Counted from the stretch's first letter, positions 43,801 to 52,944 are shown. The stretch is 64,000 nt of DNA from Saccharothrix sp. S26 (GCF_021390395.1 NZ_JAJUWT010000012.1:245380-309379), one strand, 5' to 3'. Numbers and translations: made by a program. The notes: a model not told the origin generated them from the letters alone.

Positions 43801-45300
43801 GTGCTGCCGGTGCGCCCCGGCACCGGCCTGAAGGCCCTCGCGCCGCAGTTCGTCGTGGCGTCGGGCTCGACGGTCGCCCCGACCGGTCCGCGGGACTACT
43901 CGAAGCCGGTCACGGTGACGGTCACCGCGAAGGACGGCACGGCCCGGCAGTGGGCCGTGCGGGCGGTGCCGATGCGCTCGCCCGTGCTGCCCGGCTTCAA
44001 CGCCGACCCGAACGTCGTGCGGTTCGGCGACACGTACTACATCTACGCCACGACCGACGGGTTCCCCGGTTGGAGCAGCTCGTCGTTCAAGGTGTGGTCG
44101 TCGAAGAACCTGGTCGACTGGACCGAGCACGGCACGATCCTCGACCTGGGCCCGGACGTGTCGTGGGCGGAGTCGCGGGCGTGGGCCCCGACCGCGATCG
44201 AGAAGGACGGCAAGTACTACTTCTACTTCTCCGCCGACCAGAACATCGGCGTGGCGGTGGCCGACTCGCCCCTCGGGCCGTTCACCGAGCCGCTCGGCAG
44301 GCCGCTGGTGGACAAGGCCGACTACGGCAACGCCCAGCAGATCGACCCGGCGGTGTTCACCGACGACGACGGGCGCAGCTACCTGTTGTGGGGCAACGGC
44401 ACACCGCACGTCGCCCAGCTCAACCCGGACATGGTGTCGCTGGACAAGAGCACCGAGAAGACCCCGAGCGGGCTGAAGGACTTCCGCGAGGGCCTGTTCC
44501 TGAACAAGCGGGCCGGCGTGTACTACCTGTCGTGGTCGATCGACGACACCCGCAGTGAGAACTACCGGGTCGGCTACGCCACCGGCCCGAGCCCGACCGG
44601 GCCGTGGACCTCGCGCGGCGAGATCCTCACCAAGGACACCGGCAACGGCATCCTCGGCACCGGCCACCACTCGATCGTCCAGGTGCCCGGCACCGACGAC
44701 TGGTACATCGCCTACCACCGGTTCGCCATCCCGGGCGGCGACGGCACGCACCGCGAGACCACCATCGACCGGCTGCACTTCGAGGCCGACGGTTCGATCC
44801 GCAAGGTCGTGCCGACGTTGGAGAGCGTCGAGCCGCTGACCTACACCGGCGGCCCGATCACCACGGCGGTGAGCCTCGGCACGGTCACGCTGACCGGCGG
44901 CCCGGGTGTGGCGGCCATCGAGCACCGGGTCGACGGTGGCGCGTGGACCAAGTACCAGGGCCCGATCACGGTCGGCAAGGGCCGTCACACGGTCGAGTAC
45001 CGCGCCCAGGGCGTCAACCTCATCTGGAGCGAGGTCCGGGCGCTGGCGGTCGAGCCGTTGACCTACCCGCAGGCCAAGGCGGAGATCGCGCGGTTCGAGC
45101 GGGCGGGCCGGATCACCCCGATCGTGGCGCTGCTCGCCCAACTGCACCTGACCCTGGCCGAGACCGCGCTGGTGGCGGGCCTGCCCCAGGTCGCTTCGCC
45201 CGCCCTGGACAACCTCGACCGGCTGTCGAAGCACGTGCGCGACGAGGAGGTGCGGGCCAGGCTGCGGACCATCGCGGCGGAGCTGAAGTACCAGATCTGA
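40801..45300 (+). CDS. Secreted multidomain GH43 enzyme (two GH43, two LamG)
   Basis: This 1499-residue secreted enzyme has a signal peptide (about 1-38, ending SAAAA) and a LamG/concanavalin-like domain (40-245). Two atrophied bacterial Ig-like domains (255-440, 'W-S-S/D-N-P') and a first GH43-like five-bladed propeller (450-765, GLRDPFLIRSPEGDRFFLIATD) follow. Next come a second LamG (785-975), a small beta domain (980-1060), a second GH43 (1065-1385, NADPNVVRFGDTYYIYAT, IDPAVFTDDDGRSYLLWG) and a helical C-terminus with a FIVAR-like look. GH43 enzymes cleave arabinan, arabinoxylan or galactan side chains. ATG 40801 follows the LacI-type operator and GAGGA. The next gene, a PL11 lyase, suggests pectin side chains as target. 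Confidence 0.92.
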   Translation: MLRFARQRPKFRRLAAGVAVALCWSTVAVPQSAAAAEDVTDGLVLRYDLDQTSGSVVVDSSGNGRDGTLAGGTWSGAGGLGLDGVDDHVKIPNNVIAGLSSITVSVDVLVDPAQATPYFIWGLGNPATSSTGNGYLFAGGDAFRAAASKTNWSGEQVTARSSGGRLERGAWKSVTYTQTGTTGTLYEDGVAVGRNTAVTVQPGQIGNGTTTVNVLGESNYAADNTLRGKVKNFRIYNRALTDAEVATIALGDAERVRHDAADLALGDLSAVTADLALPGKAAYGSTVTWASDNPAVIAADGKVTRPAPDAEPVAVTLTATLSRGDSTTQKAFRATVPPLPGDRSRAEEAASALNVVHADDVRGHLTLPTTGLNNASVTWSSSAPSVVAPDGVVTRPANDAGDTAVRLTATVTAGTATVTRTFDLTVRRLPKAEPYAGYAFAYFTGNSVAGEKIYFAASRGNNALQWDELNNGAPVLTSTKGTQGLRDPFLIRSPEGDRFFLIATDLSIGRDGNWDRAQRQGSLYLEVWESTDLITWSEQRHVKISPPTAGNTWAPEAYWDDTTKQYVVFWASKLYAENDPQHTGNTYNRMLYATTRDFTTFSEPKIWQDRGSSRIDSTVIKDDGLYYRFTKDEGAGGTGCSDIIQEKATSLTAVDLPGAPAWAFQQGCIGRDAGTSAVEGPTVFKANPGDKSGYPYYLFVDEYGGRGYIPLGTTSLDAPQWRVPPAFDLPAGPRHGTVVPVTAAEHTALLKALGGPVPPEPVKRDANGLVAHYPLDQTSGTQATDTSGNGHHGTLSGDTSWADGALRLGGGNGHVRLPDDIMAGLDEITVSLDVDIDPGQATPYFIWGLGNSSGSAGDGYLFTTGDDYRSSISTGNWTGEQTVTSGSAVPRGGWRNLTYTLDRSDTAKVYLDGVLVGTRTGVTVDPGDIGGGRTTANYLGRSLYSADKYLKGQVRDFSLYAKALSAEEVATLSGNTTGIIGVRLDSLKVDPRIDPAAGTVVLPVRPGTGLKALAPQFVVASGSTVAPTGPRDYSKPVTVTVTAKDGTARQWAVRAVPMRSPVLPGFNADPNVVRFGDTYYIYATTDGFPGWSSSSFKVWSSKNLVDWTEHGTILDLGPDVSWAESRAWAPTAIEKDGKYYFYFSADQNIGVAVADSPLGPFTEPLGRPLVDKADYGNAQQIDPAVFTDDDGRSYLLWGNGTPHVAQLNPDMVSLDKSTEKTPSGLKDFREGLFLNKRAGVYYLSWSIDDTRSENYRVGYATGPSPTGPWTSRGEILTKDTGNGILGTGHHSIVQVPGTDDWYIAYHRFAIPGGDGTHRETTIDRLHFEADGSIRKVVPTLESVEPLTYTGGPITTAVSLGTVTLTGGPGVAAIEHRVDGGAWTKYQGPITVGKGRHTVEYRAQGVNLIWSEVRALAVEPLTYPQAKAEIARFERAGRITPIVALLAQLHLTLAETALVAGLPQVASPALDNLDRLSKHVRDEEVRARLRTIAAELKYQI

Positions 45301-45332
45301 GCGCCGAGGTACCGGCAGGCTGACCGGAGACG

Positions 45333-45357
45333 GCCCCCGAATCCTCGCTTCGGGGGC
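45333..45357 (+). terminator. Terminator after GH43 gene
   Basis: GCCCCCGAA (45333-45341) pairs perfectly with TTCGGGGGC (45349-45357) around a 7-nt loop, 33 bp after the GH43 stop. Confidence 0.8.
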
Positions 45358-45374
45358 TGGCTGCAGCCTGTTCG

Positions 45375-45476
45375 TGGGAACGTGCACAGTGTTTTTTGGC
45401 CTGTTTGTGCAGTGCATCCAACCGAGATCGCCGTATTTACAGGCGTGATGCGGCGAGATACTGTGCACGTTCACAG
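45375..45476. promoter_or_regulatory. Twin operators upstream of PL11 lyase
   Basis: TGGGAACGTGCACA (45375-45388, plus strand) and TGTGAACGTGCACA (minus strand of 45462-45475) match at 13 of 14 positions and lie about 87 bp apart in opposite orientation. The second forms CTGTG-N6-CACAG. The centre 'AACGT' resembles LacI-family operators. Spacing of about eight helical turns would allow looping over the promoter. Confidence 0.7.
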
Positions 45477-45553
45477 TCCGCACCCGACTGCCTCACCTCC
45501 GCCACCGTCCGCCGCCGTGGGAAGAAGCACAACTCCGACGAACGGAACTCCGC

Positions 45554-47389
45554 ATGCACAGATCAACGTTGATACGTGCGCTGCTGGTCACGACGTCCTC
45601 GGTCCTCGTCGCAGGGGCCGTGGCGTACCCGAGCGCGGGAGCCGCGCCCGGCGCCCCGCAGGTCGAGAGGCTGGATCGCGGCCTCATCAGCGTCCACACC
45701 GGTACCGGCAACTTCCTCAGCTGGAGGTTGTCGGTCGGCGACGCGCCGGGTACGGCCTTCAACGTCTACCGCGACGGCACGAAGGTGACGTCCAGCCCCA
45801 TCACCCGGACGAACTTCCAGGACCGCGGTGCGTCCGCGACCAGCACCTACGCGATCCGCCCGGTGGTGAACGGCGTCGAGCAGCCGGGCACCGCCTCGGC
45901 GGAGCGGTCGCTGGGGATGTCGGCCCGGAGCGAGGCGGGCCTGGGCGTCACCGCCGCCACCAGGGACGTGCCGTTGCAGGTCCCGGCCGGTGGTTCGACG
46001 CCGTCGGGCAGCTTCACCTACGAGGCCAACGACGGCAGCGTCGGCGACCTGGACGGCGACGGGCAGTACGAGATCGTGCTGAAGTGGCAGCCCACCAACG
46101 CCAAGGACAACTCGCAGTCCGGCTACACGGGCAACACGATCCTCGACGCCTACGAGCTGGACGGCACCCGGCTGTGGCGCATCGACCTGGGCCGCAACAT
46201 CCGCTCGGGCGCGCATTACACGCAGTTCCAGGTGTTCGACTACGACGGTGACGGCAGGGCCGAGGTGGCCGTGAAGACCGCCGACGGGACCCGTTCCGGC
46301 ACCGGCCAGGTGATCGGCAACGCGAGCGCCGACTACCGCAACTCCAGCGGGTACGTGCTGTCCGGCCCGGAGTTCCTGACCGTCTTCCGCGGCAGTGACG
46401 GCGCGATCCTCGACACCGAGAACTACGTGCCGGCGCGCGGCAACGTCTCGGACTGGGGCGACAACTACGGCAACCGCGCGGACCGGTTCCTGGCGGCGAC
46501 GGCCTATGTGGACGGTTCGCGGCCGAGCATCATCATGGCGCGCGGCTACTACACCCGCGCGGTGGTCGTGGCGTGGGACTTCCGCAACGGTCAGCTGACC
46601 CGGCGGTGGACCTACGACTCCGGCGGTGGCGGTGCGTACGGGCAGGGCAACCACAACCTGTCGGTCGCCGACGTGGACGCGGACGGCCGCGACGAGATCG
46701 TCTACGGCTCGGCGACCATCGACGACAACGGTGCGTTGATGTACAGCACCGGCCTGGGTCACGGTGACGCGCTGCACGTCGGCGACCTCGCGCCGAGCAG
46801 GCCCGGTCTCGAGGTGTTCACCGTCCACGAGTGGACCAGCTCGCCGGCGATGGACGTGCACGACGCGCGCACCGGCCAGTTCCTCTACCGCGCGCCGTCG
46901 TGCGGCTGCGACACCGGTCGCGGGGTGGCCGCGGACGTGTGGGCGGGCAGCCCCGGCGCGGAGATCTGGTCGTCGTCGGTCGCCGGGTTGCGCAGCGCCG
47001 CCAACGGCAACCAGGTCGCGTCCCGCAAGCCGGGTTCGCAGAACTTCGTGATCTGGTGGGACGGCGACGCCCAGCGCGAGCTGCTGGACGGCACGCAGAT
47101 CTCCAAGTACGGCACCGGCGGTGACACCGTCCTGCTGACCGGGTCCGGGGTGGTGTCCAACAACGGCACCAAGTCCACCCCGGTGCTCCAGGCCGACATC
47201 CTCGGCGACTGGCGGGAAGAGGTCATCTGGCGCACCGGCGACAACCGGGCGCTGCGGATCTACTCGACCACCGACCCGACGAGCATCAGCCGCCCGTCGC
47301 TGATGCAGGACCGCCAGTACCGCCTGGCGGTCGCCTGGCAGAACACCGCCTACAACCAGCCGCCCCACGCGAGCTTCGCCACGCCGTAG
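45554..47389 (+). CDS. PL11 rhamnogalacturonan lyase
   Basis: The 611-residue secreted lyase (signal about 1-30) has the N-terminal Ig-like domain and eight-bladed propeller of PL11, with calcium-binding Asp-rich loops GDLDGDGQYEIVLKW, YDGDGRAEVAVKTADGT and DVDADGRDEIVYG. It cleaves the rhamnogalacturonan I backbone of pectin by beta-elimination. ATG 45554 is the start. It follows the GH43 gene on the same strand but after a terminator and its own operator pair, so it is separately regulated. Confidence 0.95.
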   Translation: MHRSTLIRALLVTTSSVLVAGAVAYPSAGAAPGAPQVERLDRGLISVHTGTGNFLSWRLSVGDAPGTAFNVYRDGTKVTSSPITRTNFQDRGASATSTYAIRPVVNGVEQPGTASAERSLGMSARSEAGLGVTAATRDVPLQVPAGGSTPSGSFTYEANDGSVGDLDGDGQYEIVLKWQPTNAKDNSQSGYTGNTILDAYELDGTRLWRIDLGRNIRSGAHYTQFQVFDYDGDGRAEVAVKTADGTRSGTGQVIGNASADYRNSSGYVLSGPEFLTVFRGSDGAILDTENYVPARGNVSDWGDNYGNRADRFLAATAYVDGSRPSIIMARGYYTRAVVVAWDFRNGQLTRRWTYDSGGGGAYGQGNHNLSVADVDADGRDEIVYGSATIDDNGALMYSTGLGHGDALHVGDLAPSRPGLEVFTVHEWTSSPAMDVHDARTGQFLYRAPSCGCDTGRGVAADVWAGSPGAEIWSSSVAGLRSAANGNQVASRKPGSQNFVIWWDGDAQRELLDGTQISKYGTGGDTVLLTGSGVVSNNGTKSTPVLQADILGDWREEVIWRTGDNRALRIYSTTDPTSISRPSLMQDRQYRLAVAWQNTAYNQPPHASFATP

Positions 47390-47458
47390 CCGGGCGCACG
47401 ACCTTCCCGCCGGTCGCTCGGGGCCGGCACGACCGCCCGGTGCGAGGCCGGGGCTGAG

Positions 47459-47504
47459 GCACGTGGTGCCGTCGGTCTCCCGACAGGGCGACGGCACCAC
47501 GTGC
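47459..47504 (+). terminator. Strong terminator after PL11 lyase
   Basis: A perfect 16-bp inverted repeat (GCACGTGGTGCCGTCG at 47459-47474, CGACGGCACCACGTGC at 47489-47504) with a 14-nt loop lies 70 bp after the lyase stop. Confidence 0.88.
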
Positions 47505-47599
47505 CCGACCCGTCCCGGTGACATCGCGCCGGGCGACGGTTGCCCGGGGACGCTCCGGGTACACACCGCGGACGGGAACGCGGCCACGCGGAGGGCGGA

Positions 47600-48469
47600 A
47601 TGTGCCGGTTGTTCGGCCTGACGGCCGCACCGAGGCGGGTGCGGGCCACGTTCTGGCTGCTGGAAGCCCCGGACAGCCTGTCGGAGCAGAGCAGGCGCGA
47701 GCCCGACGGCACGGGGCTGGGCGTGTTCGCCGAGGACGGCACGCCGCAGGTGGACAAGCAGCCGCTGGCGGCCTACCAGGACCAGCGGTTCGCCCAGGAG
47801 GCCAAGCGGCGTGACTCCACGACGTTCCTCGCGCACATCCGCTACGCCTCCACCGGTGGCCTCGACCCGCGCAACACTCACCCGTTCGAGCAGCACGGCC
47901 GGTTGTTCGCGCACAACGGGGTGATCGGGGACCTGCCGGCGCTGGAGGCCGAGCTGGGGCGGTACCGCGACCTCGTCGCCGGGGACACCGACTCGGAGCG
48001 GTTCTTCGCGCTGGTCACCCGGCACGTGGACGCCTGTTCCGGCGACATCGGCGCGGGCATCGTCGCGGCCGCGCGATGGGTGGCCGACCACCTGCCGGTG
48101 TACGCGCTCAACCTGGTGCTGACCACGCCGGACGAGCTGTGGGCGTTGCGCTACCCCGACACGCACGACCTGTACGTCCTCGAACGCGCGGCGGGCGGTC
48201 CGCACGGCGGGCGGCACCTGGACCACGCCAGCACGGCGGGGCGGGTCCGGGCGCGCGCGGGTGCGTTGTCCGACTGCCCGGCGGTCGTGGTGGCCAGCGA
48301 GCGGATGGACGAGGACCCCGGTTGGCAGGAGCTGCGTCCCGGCGAGCTGCTGCACGTCGACAACCGGTTGCACGTCACGCGGCGCACGGCGGTCGACGGC
48401 CCACCGCGTCACCGGTTGACCCTGGACCAGCTCGACGCCCACGCGGCGGCGTCCCAGACGGGCAGCTGA
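47600..48469 (+). CDS. Class II glutamine amidotransferase (YafJ-like)
   Basis: This 289-residue Ntn-type amidotransferase begins MCRLFG, where Cys2 becomes the catalytic N-terminal nucleophile. It also shows LAHIRYASTGGLDPRNTHPF and FAHNGVIGDLPALEAEL. No synthase domain is attached, so it is a stand-alone glutaminase-like protein of unknown acceptor. ATG 47600 follows GGAGGGCGG. It is 27 bp upstream of the glutamate decarboxylase gene, so it may supply glutamate to it; this is inference. Confidence 0.9.
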   Translation: MCRLFGLTAAPRRVRATFWLLEAPDSLSEQSRREPDGTGLGVFAEDGTPQVDKQPLAAYQDQRFAQEAKRRDSTTFLAHIRYASTGGLDPRNTHPFEQHGRLFAHNGVIGDLPALEAELGRYRDLVAGDTDSERFFALVTRHVDACSGDIGAGIVAAARWVADHLPVYALNLVLTTPDELWALRYPDTHDLYVLERAAGGPHGGRHLDHASTAGRVRARAGALSDCPAVVVASERMDEDPGWQELRPGELLHVDNRLHVTRRTAVDGPPRHRLTLDQLDAHAAASQTGS

Positions 48470-48496
48470 CCGACTCCTCCCCCGAAAGGCCCGACC

Positions 48497-49923
48497 GTGC
48501 CCCTCGACCACCCCTCCGACGCGAACGACACCGGCCGGCGCGACGTCGCGGTCAACCCGGTCCTGGGCGAGCCGGTGCGGATACCGCGCAACCGGCTCGC
48601 CGAGGACGGGGTGGACGCCGACACCGCCTACCAGGTCGTGCACGACGAGCTGATGCTCGACGGCAACGCCCGGCTGAACCTGGCCACGTTCGTGACCACC
48701 TGGATGGAGCCGACGGCACGGGTGCTGATGGCCGAGTGCGCCGACAAGAACATGATCGACAAGGACGAGTACCCGCGCACGGCCGACCTGGAGCAGCGTT
48801 GCGTCCGCATCCTGGCCGACCTGTGGCACGCGGCCGACCCCGACCACGCCACCGGTTGCTCCACCACCGGTTCCAGCGAGGCGTGCATGCTCGCCGGGCT
48901 GGCCCTGAAGCGGCGCTGGCAGCACCGCCGCCGCGCCGAGGGCGCGCCCACCGACCGACCCAACCTCGTGATGGGCGTCAACGTGCAGGTCTGCTGGGAG
49001 AAGTTCGCCGACTACTGGGACGTCGAAGCACGCCTGGTTCCGATGGAGGGCGACCGCTTCCACCTCTCCGCCGAGGAAGCGGTGCGGCGCTGCGACGAGA
49101 ACACCATCGGCGTGGTCGCGGTGCTTGGGTCCACGTTCGACGGCAGCTACGAGCCCGTCGCCGACATCTGCGCGGCGCTCGACCGCTTGCACGCCGAGCT
49201 CGGCTGGGACGTCCCCGTGCACGTCGACGGCGCGTCCGGCGCGATGATCGCCCCCTTCTGCGACCCGGAGCTGGAGTGGGACTTCCGCTGCCCAGGGTCG
49301 CTTCGATCAACACCTCCGGTCACAAGTACGGCTTGGTGTACCCCGGCGTCGGTTGGGTGGTGTGGCGCGACGCCGACGCGTTGCCCGAGGACCTGGTCTT
49401 CAAGGTCAACTACCTCGGTGGCGAGATGCCGACGTTCGCGCTGAACTTCTCCCGGCCCGGCGCGCAGGTCGTCGCCCAGTACTACAACTTCCTGCGGCTG
49501 GGGTACGACGGCTACCGGCGCGTGCAGCGGTACTGCCGCGACGTCGCCGCCGACCTCGCCGGCCGCATCGCGGGCCTCGGCGCGTTCCGGCTGCTCACCG
49601 ACGGGCGGCAGCTGCCGGTGTTCGCCTTCACCCTGGCCGACGGCGAGACCGGTTACTCGGTCTACGACGTCTCCGCCGCGTTGCGCGAGCAGGGTTGGCT
49701 GGTCCCGGCCTACACCTTCCCCGCGCACCGGGAGGACCTGGCCGTGCTGCGGGTCGTGGTCCGCAACGGCTTCAGCCACGACCTGGCCGACCTGCTGCTC
49801 GACGCCCTCCGCCGCGCCCTCCCCCGGCTGCGCGCGCAGGGCGGACCGCGACGCGGCCAGGAGTCGGCGTCGTTCTCCCACGGCGCCGACACCGCCCGCA
49901 CCCACCACCAGCCCGCTCACTGA
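48497..49923 (+). pseudogene. gad: Glutamate decarboxylase, broken by a one-base deletion
   Basis: The PLP enzyme would convert glutamate to GABA. Residues from GTG 48497 (EDGVDADTAYQVVHDEL, GCSTTGSSEACMLAGLA, VHVDGASGAMIAPF) run in one frame to EWDFR at 49288. There one C is missing (family DFRLPRVASIN; here CGC-TGCCC). The rest, including SINTSGHKYGLVYPG with the PLP lysine, continues in the next frame to a stop at 49923. Unshifted translation ends near 49444 without the lysine, so the product is inactive as written. A sequencing error is a real alternative. Everything else looks intact; it overlaps no other gene and pairs with the amidotransferase. Confidence 0.85.
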
Positions 49924-50446
49924 ACTCGCCGACGAGCTCGGCGGGACACCGCAGTCCCTCGGCCGGAAGCTGCGACTGGCGCAGCGCCCGAAGACGCGGA
50001 CAGCCCGATGGATCGGATCGAGCATCCGAGTCCCCGTGAACCCGCGTCCCGGGTGGTCGGCAGCCGTCCCGACGTCGACCGGCTGCCGACCGTCCCGCGG
50101 GCTCACCGCGGCCCGGGAGCACTAGACGTTCTTGCGCTGCCACTGCTGGTTGGTGCCACCGCCGCAGGTCCACTGGACGAGCTTCGCGCCGTCGTTCGTC
50201 CCGGCGTCGAGCACGTCCAGGCACTTGCCGCTGTGCCGCGCGACCAGCCGCACGTACCCACCACCGGCGTCCTCGGACCGCCACCGCTGGTTCGCGCCGG
50301 AACCACAGGTCCACTGGACCACGCGCACGCCGTCGCCGGTGGCCGAGTCGCCGCCGTACACGTCCAGGCACTTCCCGCTGCCCACGTTGACGACGTTGTA
50401 GTAGCCGCCGCCCACCTCGCGGAACCGCCAGCGCTGGTTGGCCTAG

Positions 50447-51377
50447 GCGGTGTCCTGTAAGCCGGTGATCAGGGCGTCTGGTAGGTCTGGTGCATGGTGG
50501 GCCGTGGTGAACTGACCGATCGGGCGTGGGCGGCGATCGAGCCGCTGTTACCGGTGTCCGGGCGTGGCCGCCGGTGGCGCGATCACCGGCAGGTGATCAA
50601 CGCGATCCTGTGGAAGCTGCGTACCGGCGCACCATGGCGCGACCTGCCCGAACGCTACGGGCCCTGGAAGACCGCCCACGAACGGCTGCGGACCTGGACC
50701 GCGGACGGCACCTGGCAGCGAATCCTCGATCGGGTGATCGTCAAGGACGACTCCGTCGGCGAGCTGGAGTGGATCGTCAGCGTCGACTCCAGTGTCGTCC
50801 GGGCCCACCAGCACGCCGCCGGGGCCCGGAAAAAGGGGGATGCGCCGCCGGGATCGAGGCCCTCGCCGTCGACGGGGAAGGCCTCGGCCGGTCCCGGGGC
50901 GGACTGACCACCAAGATCCACCTCGCGGTCGACGGACGCGGCCTGCCGATGCGCATCCTGATCACACCCGGCCAGGCCGGGGACAACCCGCAACTGCTGC
51001 CGCTGCTGGACGGCATCCGCGTCGCCCGCGTCGGGCCGGGACACCCCCGCGTCCGACCCGACGCGGTCATCGCGGACAAGGCCTACTCGCACAAGTCGAC
51101 CAGACAGGCACTACGAACCCGCCGCATCGCGTTCACCTGCCCGGAACGCACCGACCAGATCGCCCACCGCGCGGCCCTGGGCTCACGCGGCGGGCGGCCA
51201 CCGGCCTTCGACACCGAACGCTACAAGCAGCGCAACGTGGTCGAACGCTGCTTCAACCGGCTCAAGCAGTTCCGCGGCCTGGCCACCCGCTACGCCAAAC
51301 GAGCCGCCTACTACCAAGCCGAACTCACCATCGCCGCCATCATCCTCTGGCTGCGATAACGAATTACAGGACACGAC
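50447..51377 (+). mobile_element. IS5-family insertion sequence, 931 bp
   Basis: The element has 14-bp terminal inverted repeats (GCGGTGTCCTGTAA at 50447-50460 and TTACAGGACACGAC at 51364-51377, two mismatches). It is flanked on both sides by CTAG (50443-50446 and 51378-51381), the likely target duplication; CTA or TA cannot be excluded. It carries one transposase read through a -1 frameshift. Short TA-centred target sites fit the IS427-like group of the IS5 family. Confidence 0.92.
50494..51359 (+). CDS. IS5-family DDE transposase with -1 frameshift
   Basis: OrfA starts at 50494 (MVGRGELTDRAWAAIEPLLP, INAILWKLRTGAPWRDLPERYGPW) and carries the first Asp in VSVDSSVVRAHQ. At about 50829 the run GGAAAAAGGGGG allows a -1 slip into the second frame, which continues GLTTKIHLAVDGRG, second Asp in VIADKAYSHKSTR, and Glu in NVVERCFNRLKQFRGLATRYAK to 51359. 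All three catalytic residues are present, so the element may be active. Confidence 0.92.
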
Positions 51378-52514
51378 CTAGCCGTTGGAGCCCCACTGCA
51401 CCACGTCCGCGCCGTCGGCGGTCGACGCGTTGAACACGTCGGCGAGCTTGCCGCTGTGCCGGGCGGTCAGCGTCTGATCGGTCGGCGTCGGCACGGTGCC
51501 CTGCGTGGTGAGCCGGTACAGCCCGGAACCGTGCGAGGGCAGTGAGCGGGAAAGGGTGCCGCTGACCGTGCCGAGGCTCGCACCCGACCACAGGTCGGTG
51601 ACCGTCGCGGAACTCATCCCGAGGTCCGCGAGCGGGACCGAGACGTTCGCCGTCCCGCCACCCCGGTTGAACAGCGCGACGTACTTGTCGGTGCCGCTGG
51701 GCGCGTCGGCGGTCCACACCGTGCCCGTGCCGCTGTAGAGCTGCCGGTTGCTCCGGCTGTGCTGGTCCACGGCCAGCACGGCGGCGTTGTTCATCAGCGC
51801 CAGCTCGGACGCCCGGTTCTGCGTCAGGTCACCGCCCCACATCATCGGCGACCGGGTGATCGACCACAGGGTCATCAGCGTGCGCTGCTCGTCGGCGGTC
51901 AGGTTCGAGTAGCGCGGCGACCCGACCGGCCCCTGCTGGGACAGCCGCCCGATCGGGATCATGTCCGGGTCCGGCCACGCACCCACCGCGCGGTACGGCG
52001 TCCACGCGTGCAACCGCTCGAACAAGGCATCCAGCGCACCCCAGTTGTCCCACAGGTCGTTCACGACCCGCCACGTGCGAGCCGTTGGCGGTCGACGTCG
52101 GTCCGGGCGACAGGCTGGGCACCATCGGCCGACCGCTGCGCTGGATCGCCAGCTTGTAGCCCTCGACCTCGGCCTGCCGGTAGGTCGGCGCGGCGATGTC
52201 GTCCACCTTGACGTAGTCCACACCCCACGAGGCCAACAGCTTGAACTGGGCGTCCAGGTACGCCTGGGCGCATGGGTTGGCCATGTCCAGGCCCCAGTTG
52301 AGGTTCAGCCGCGCCGCGGTCGTGCTGTTCTCGATCTCGTTGGCCCGGCAGTTCGTGCCCGGCACCGGGAGGTTGTCGGCCACCACCTGGCGCGGGATCC
52401 CCCGCATCAGGTGCACGCCGAACTTCAGCCCCGCGGTGTGGATGTAGTCGGCCAGCGGCTTGAACCCGTTCGTGCCCGTGCACCGGCTCAGCTCCGCGTG
52501 GAGCGCCCCGGCCG

Positions 52515-52770
52515 TCGCGTCGGTCTTCACCGTGCCGAACGCGACCGTGTTGGCGTTGCAGATCAGCACTTCGATGCGGACGTGGACCGGGTCGGCGACC
52601 TGACCGTCGTCGCAGAGGTCGGCCTGCTGCGCCTCGGCGGAACCGCCCGCTTCCTCGATGTCGCGGACCACCTCGTCGGCCGTGTTCTCGCGGTAGTTCA
52701 CTACCACGTGGTACCCGCGCCGCCCCAGTTCCCGGGTCGCCGCGACTCGGTGCGGCACTCGACGTCCTCG
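52515..52770 (-). pseudogene. Short-chain dehydrogenase fragment fused to GH27 remnant
   Basis: Residues VAATRELGRRGYHVVVNYRE, DIEEAGGSAEAQQADL and EVLICNANTVAF, read on the minus strand, are the second strand through the NAG motif of an SDR/ketoacyl reductase. The first glycine motif and the catalytic half are gone. The frame runs straight into the GH27 sequence, so a deletion has joined two unrelated genes. Confidence 0.78.
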
Positions 52771-52944
52771 AACGGCACCGCGAGCCGCAGGCCGACGAAG
52801 CGCCCCAGCAACCCCGGTCAGGGCCAGGCGCGATCTTTGTTCTCGCACGGGAAATCCGTCCTTGCGTGGTCATGCCGGTCCCCTGTCGCTCGCGAACTGG
52901 TCTTCGGTCGCCGGACGGCTGCGCCGCTGCCCGTCGGAATGTCC

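Larger units (their letters stand above)
50122..52515 (-). pseudogene. GH27 alpha-galactosidase with CBM13, split by an IS element
   Basis: Minus-strand pieces together encode a GH27 enzyme. The first is GFKPLADYIHTAGLKFGVHLMRGIPRQ and WGVDYVKVDDIAAP (the latter with the nucleophile Asp). After a frameshift near 52075 come VVNDLWDNWGALDALF and WPDPDMIPIGRLS, then the C-terminal beta domain. Finally a ricin-type CBM13 begins LTARHSGKLADVFNAS...VVQWGSNG at 51382. An IS5-family element interrupts it there, and the lectin domain resumes as ANQRWRFREVGGGYYN... to the end at 50122. The signal peptide and first barrel strands are missing, replaced by an SDR fragment. At the reconstructed join the frame reads SNG-TAG-ANQ. 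Confidence 0.9.

Noticed and set aside
40771..45483. Very long open frame (about 1570 codons) on the strand opposite the GH43 gene
   Set aside because: It is the mirror of a real gene in high-GC DNA: no family motif, low-complexity Arg/Gly/Val content, no ribosome site.
45563..49222. Long minus-strand frame opposite PL11, amidotransferase and decarboxylase
   Set aside because: It crosses three real genes and terminators and shows no domain pattern.
48497..49923. Programmed frameshift in the glutamate decarboxylase gene
   Set aside because: There is no slippery run or stimulating hairpin at 49288 and the family is never frameshifted; a deletion or sequencing error is simpler.
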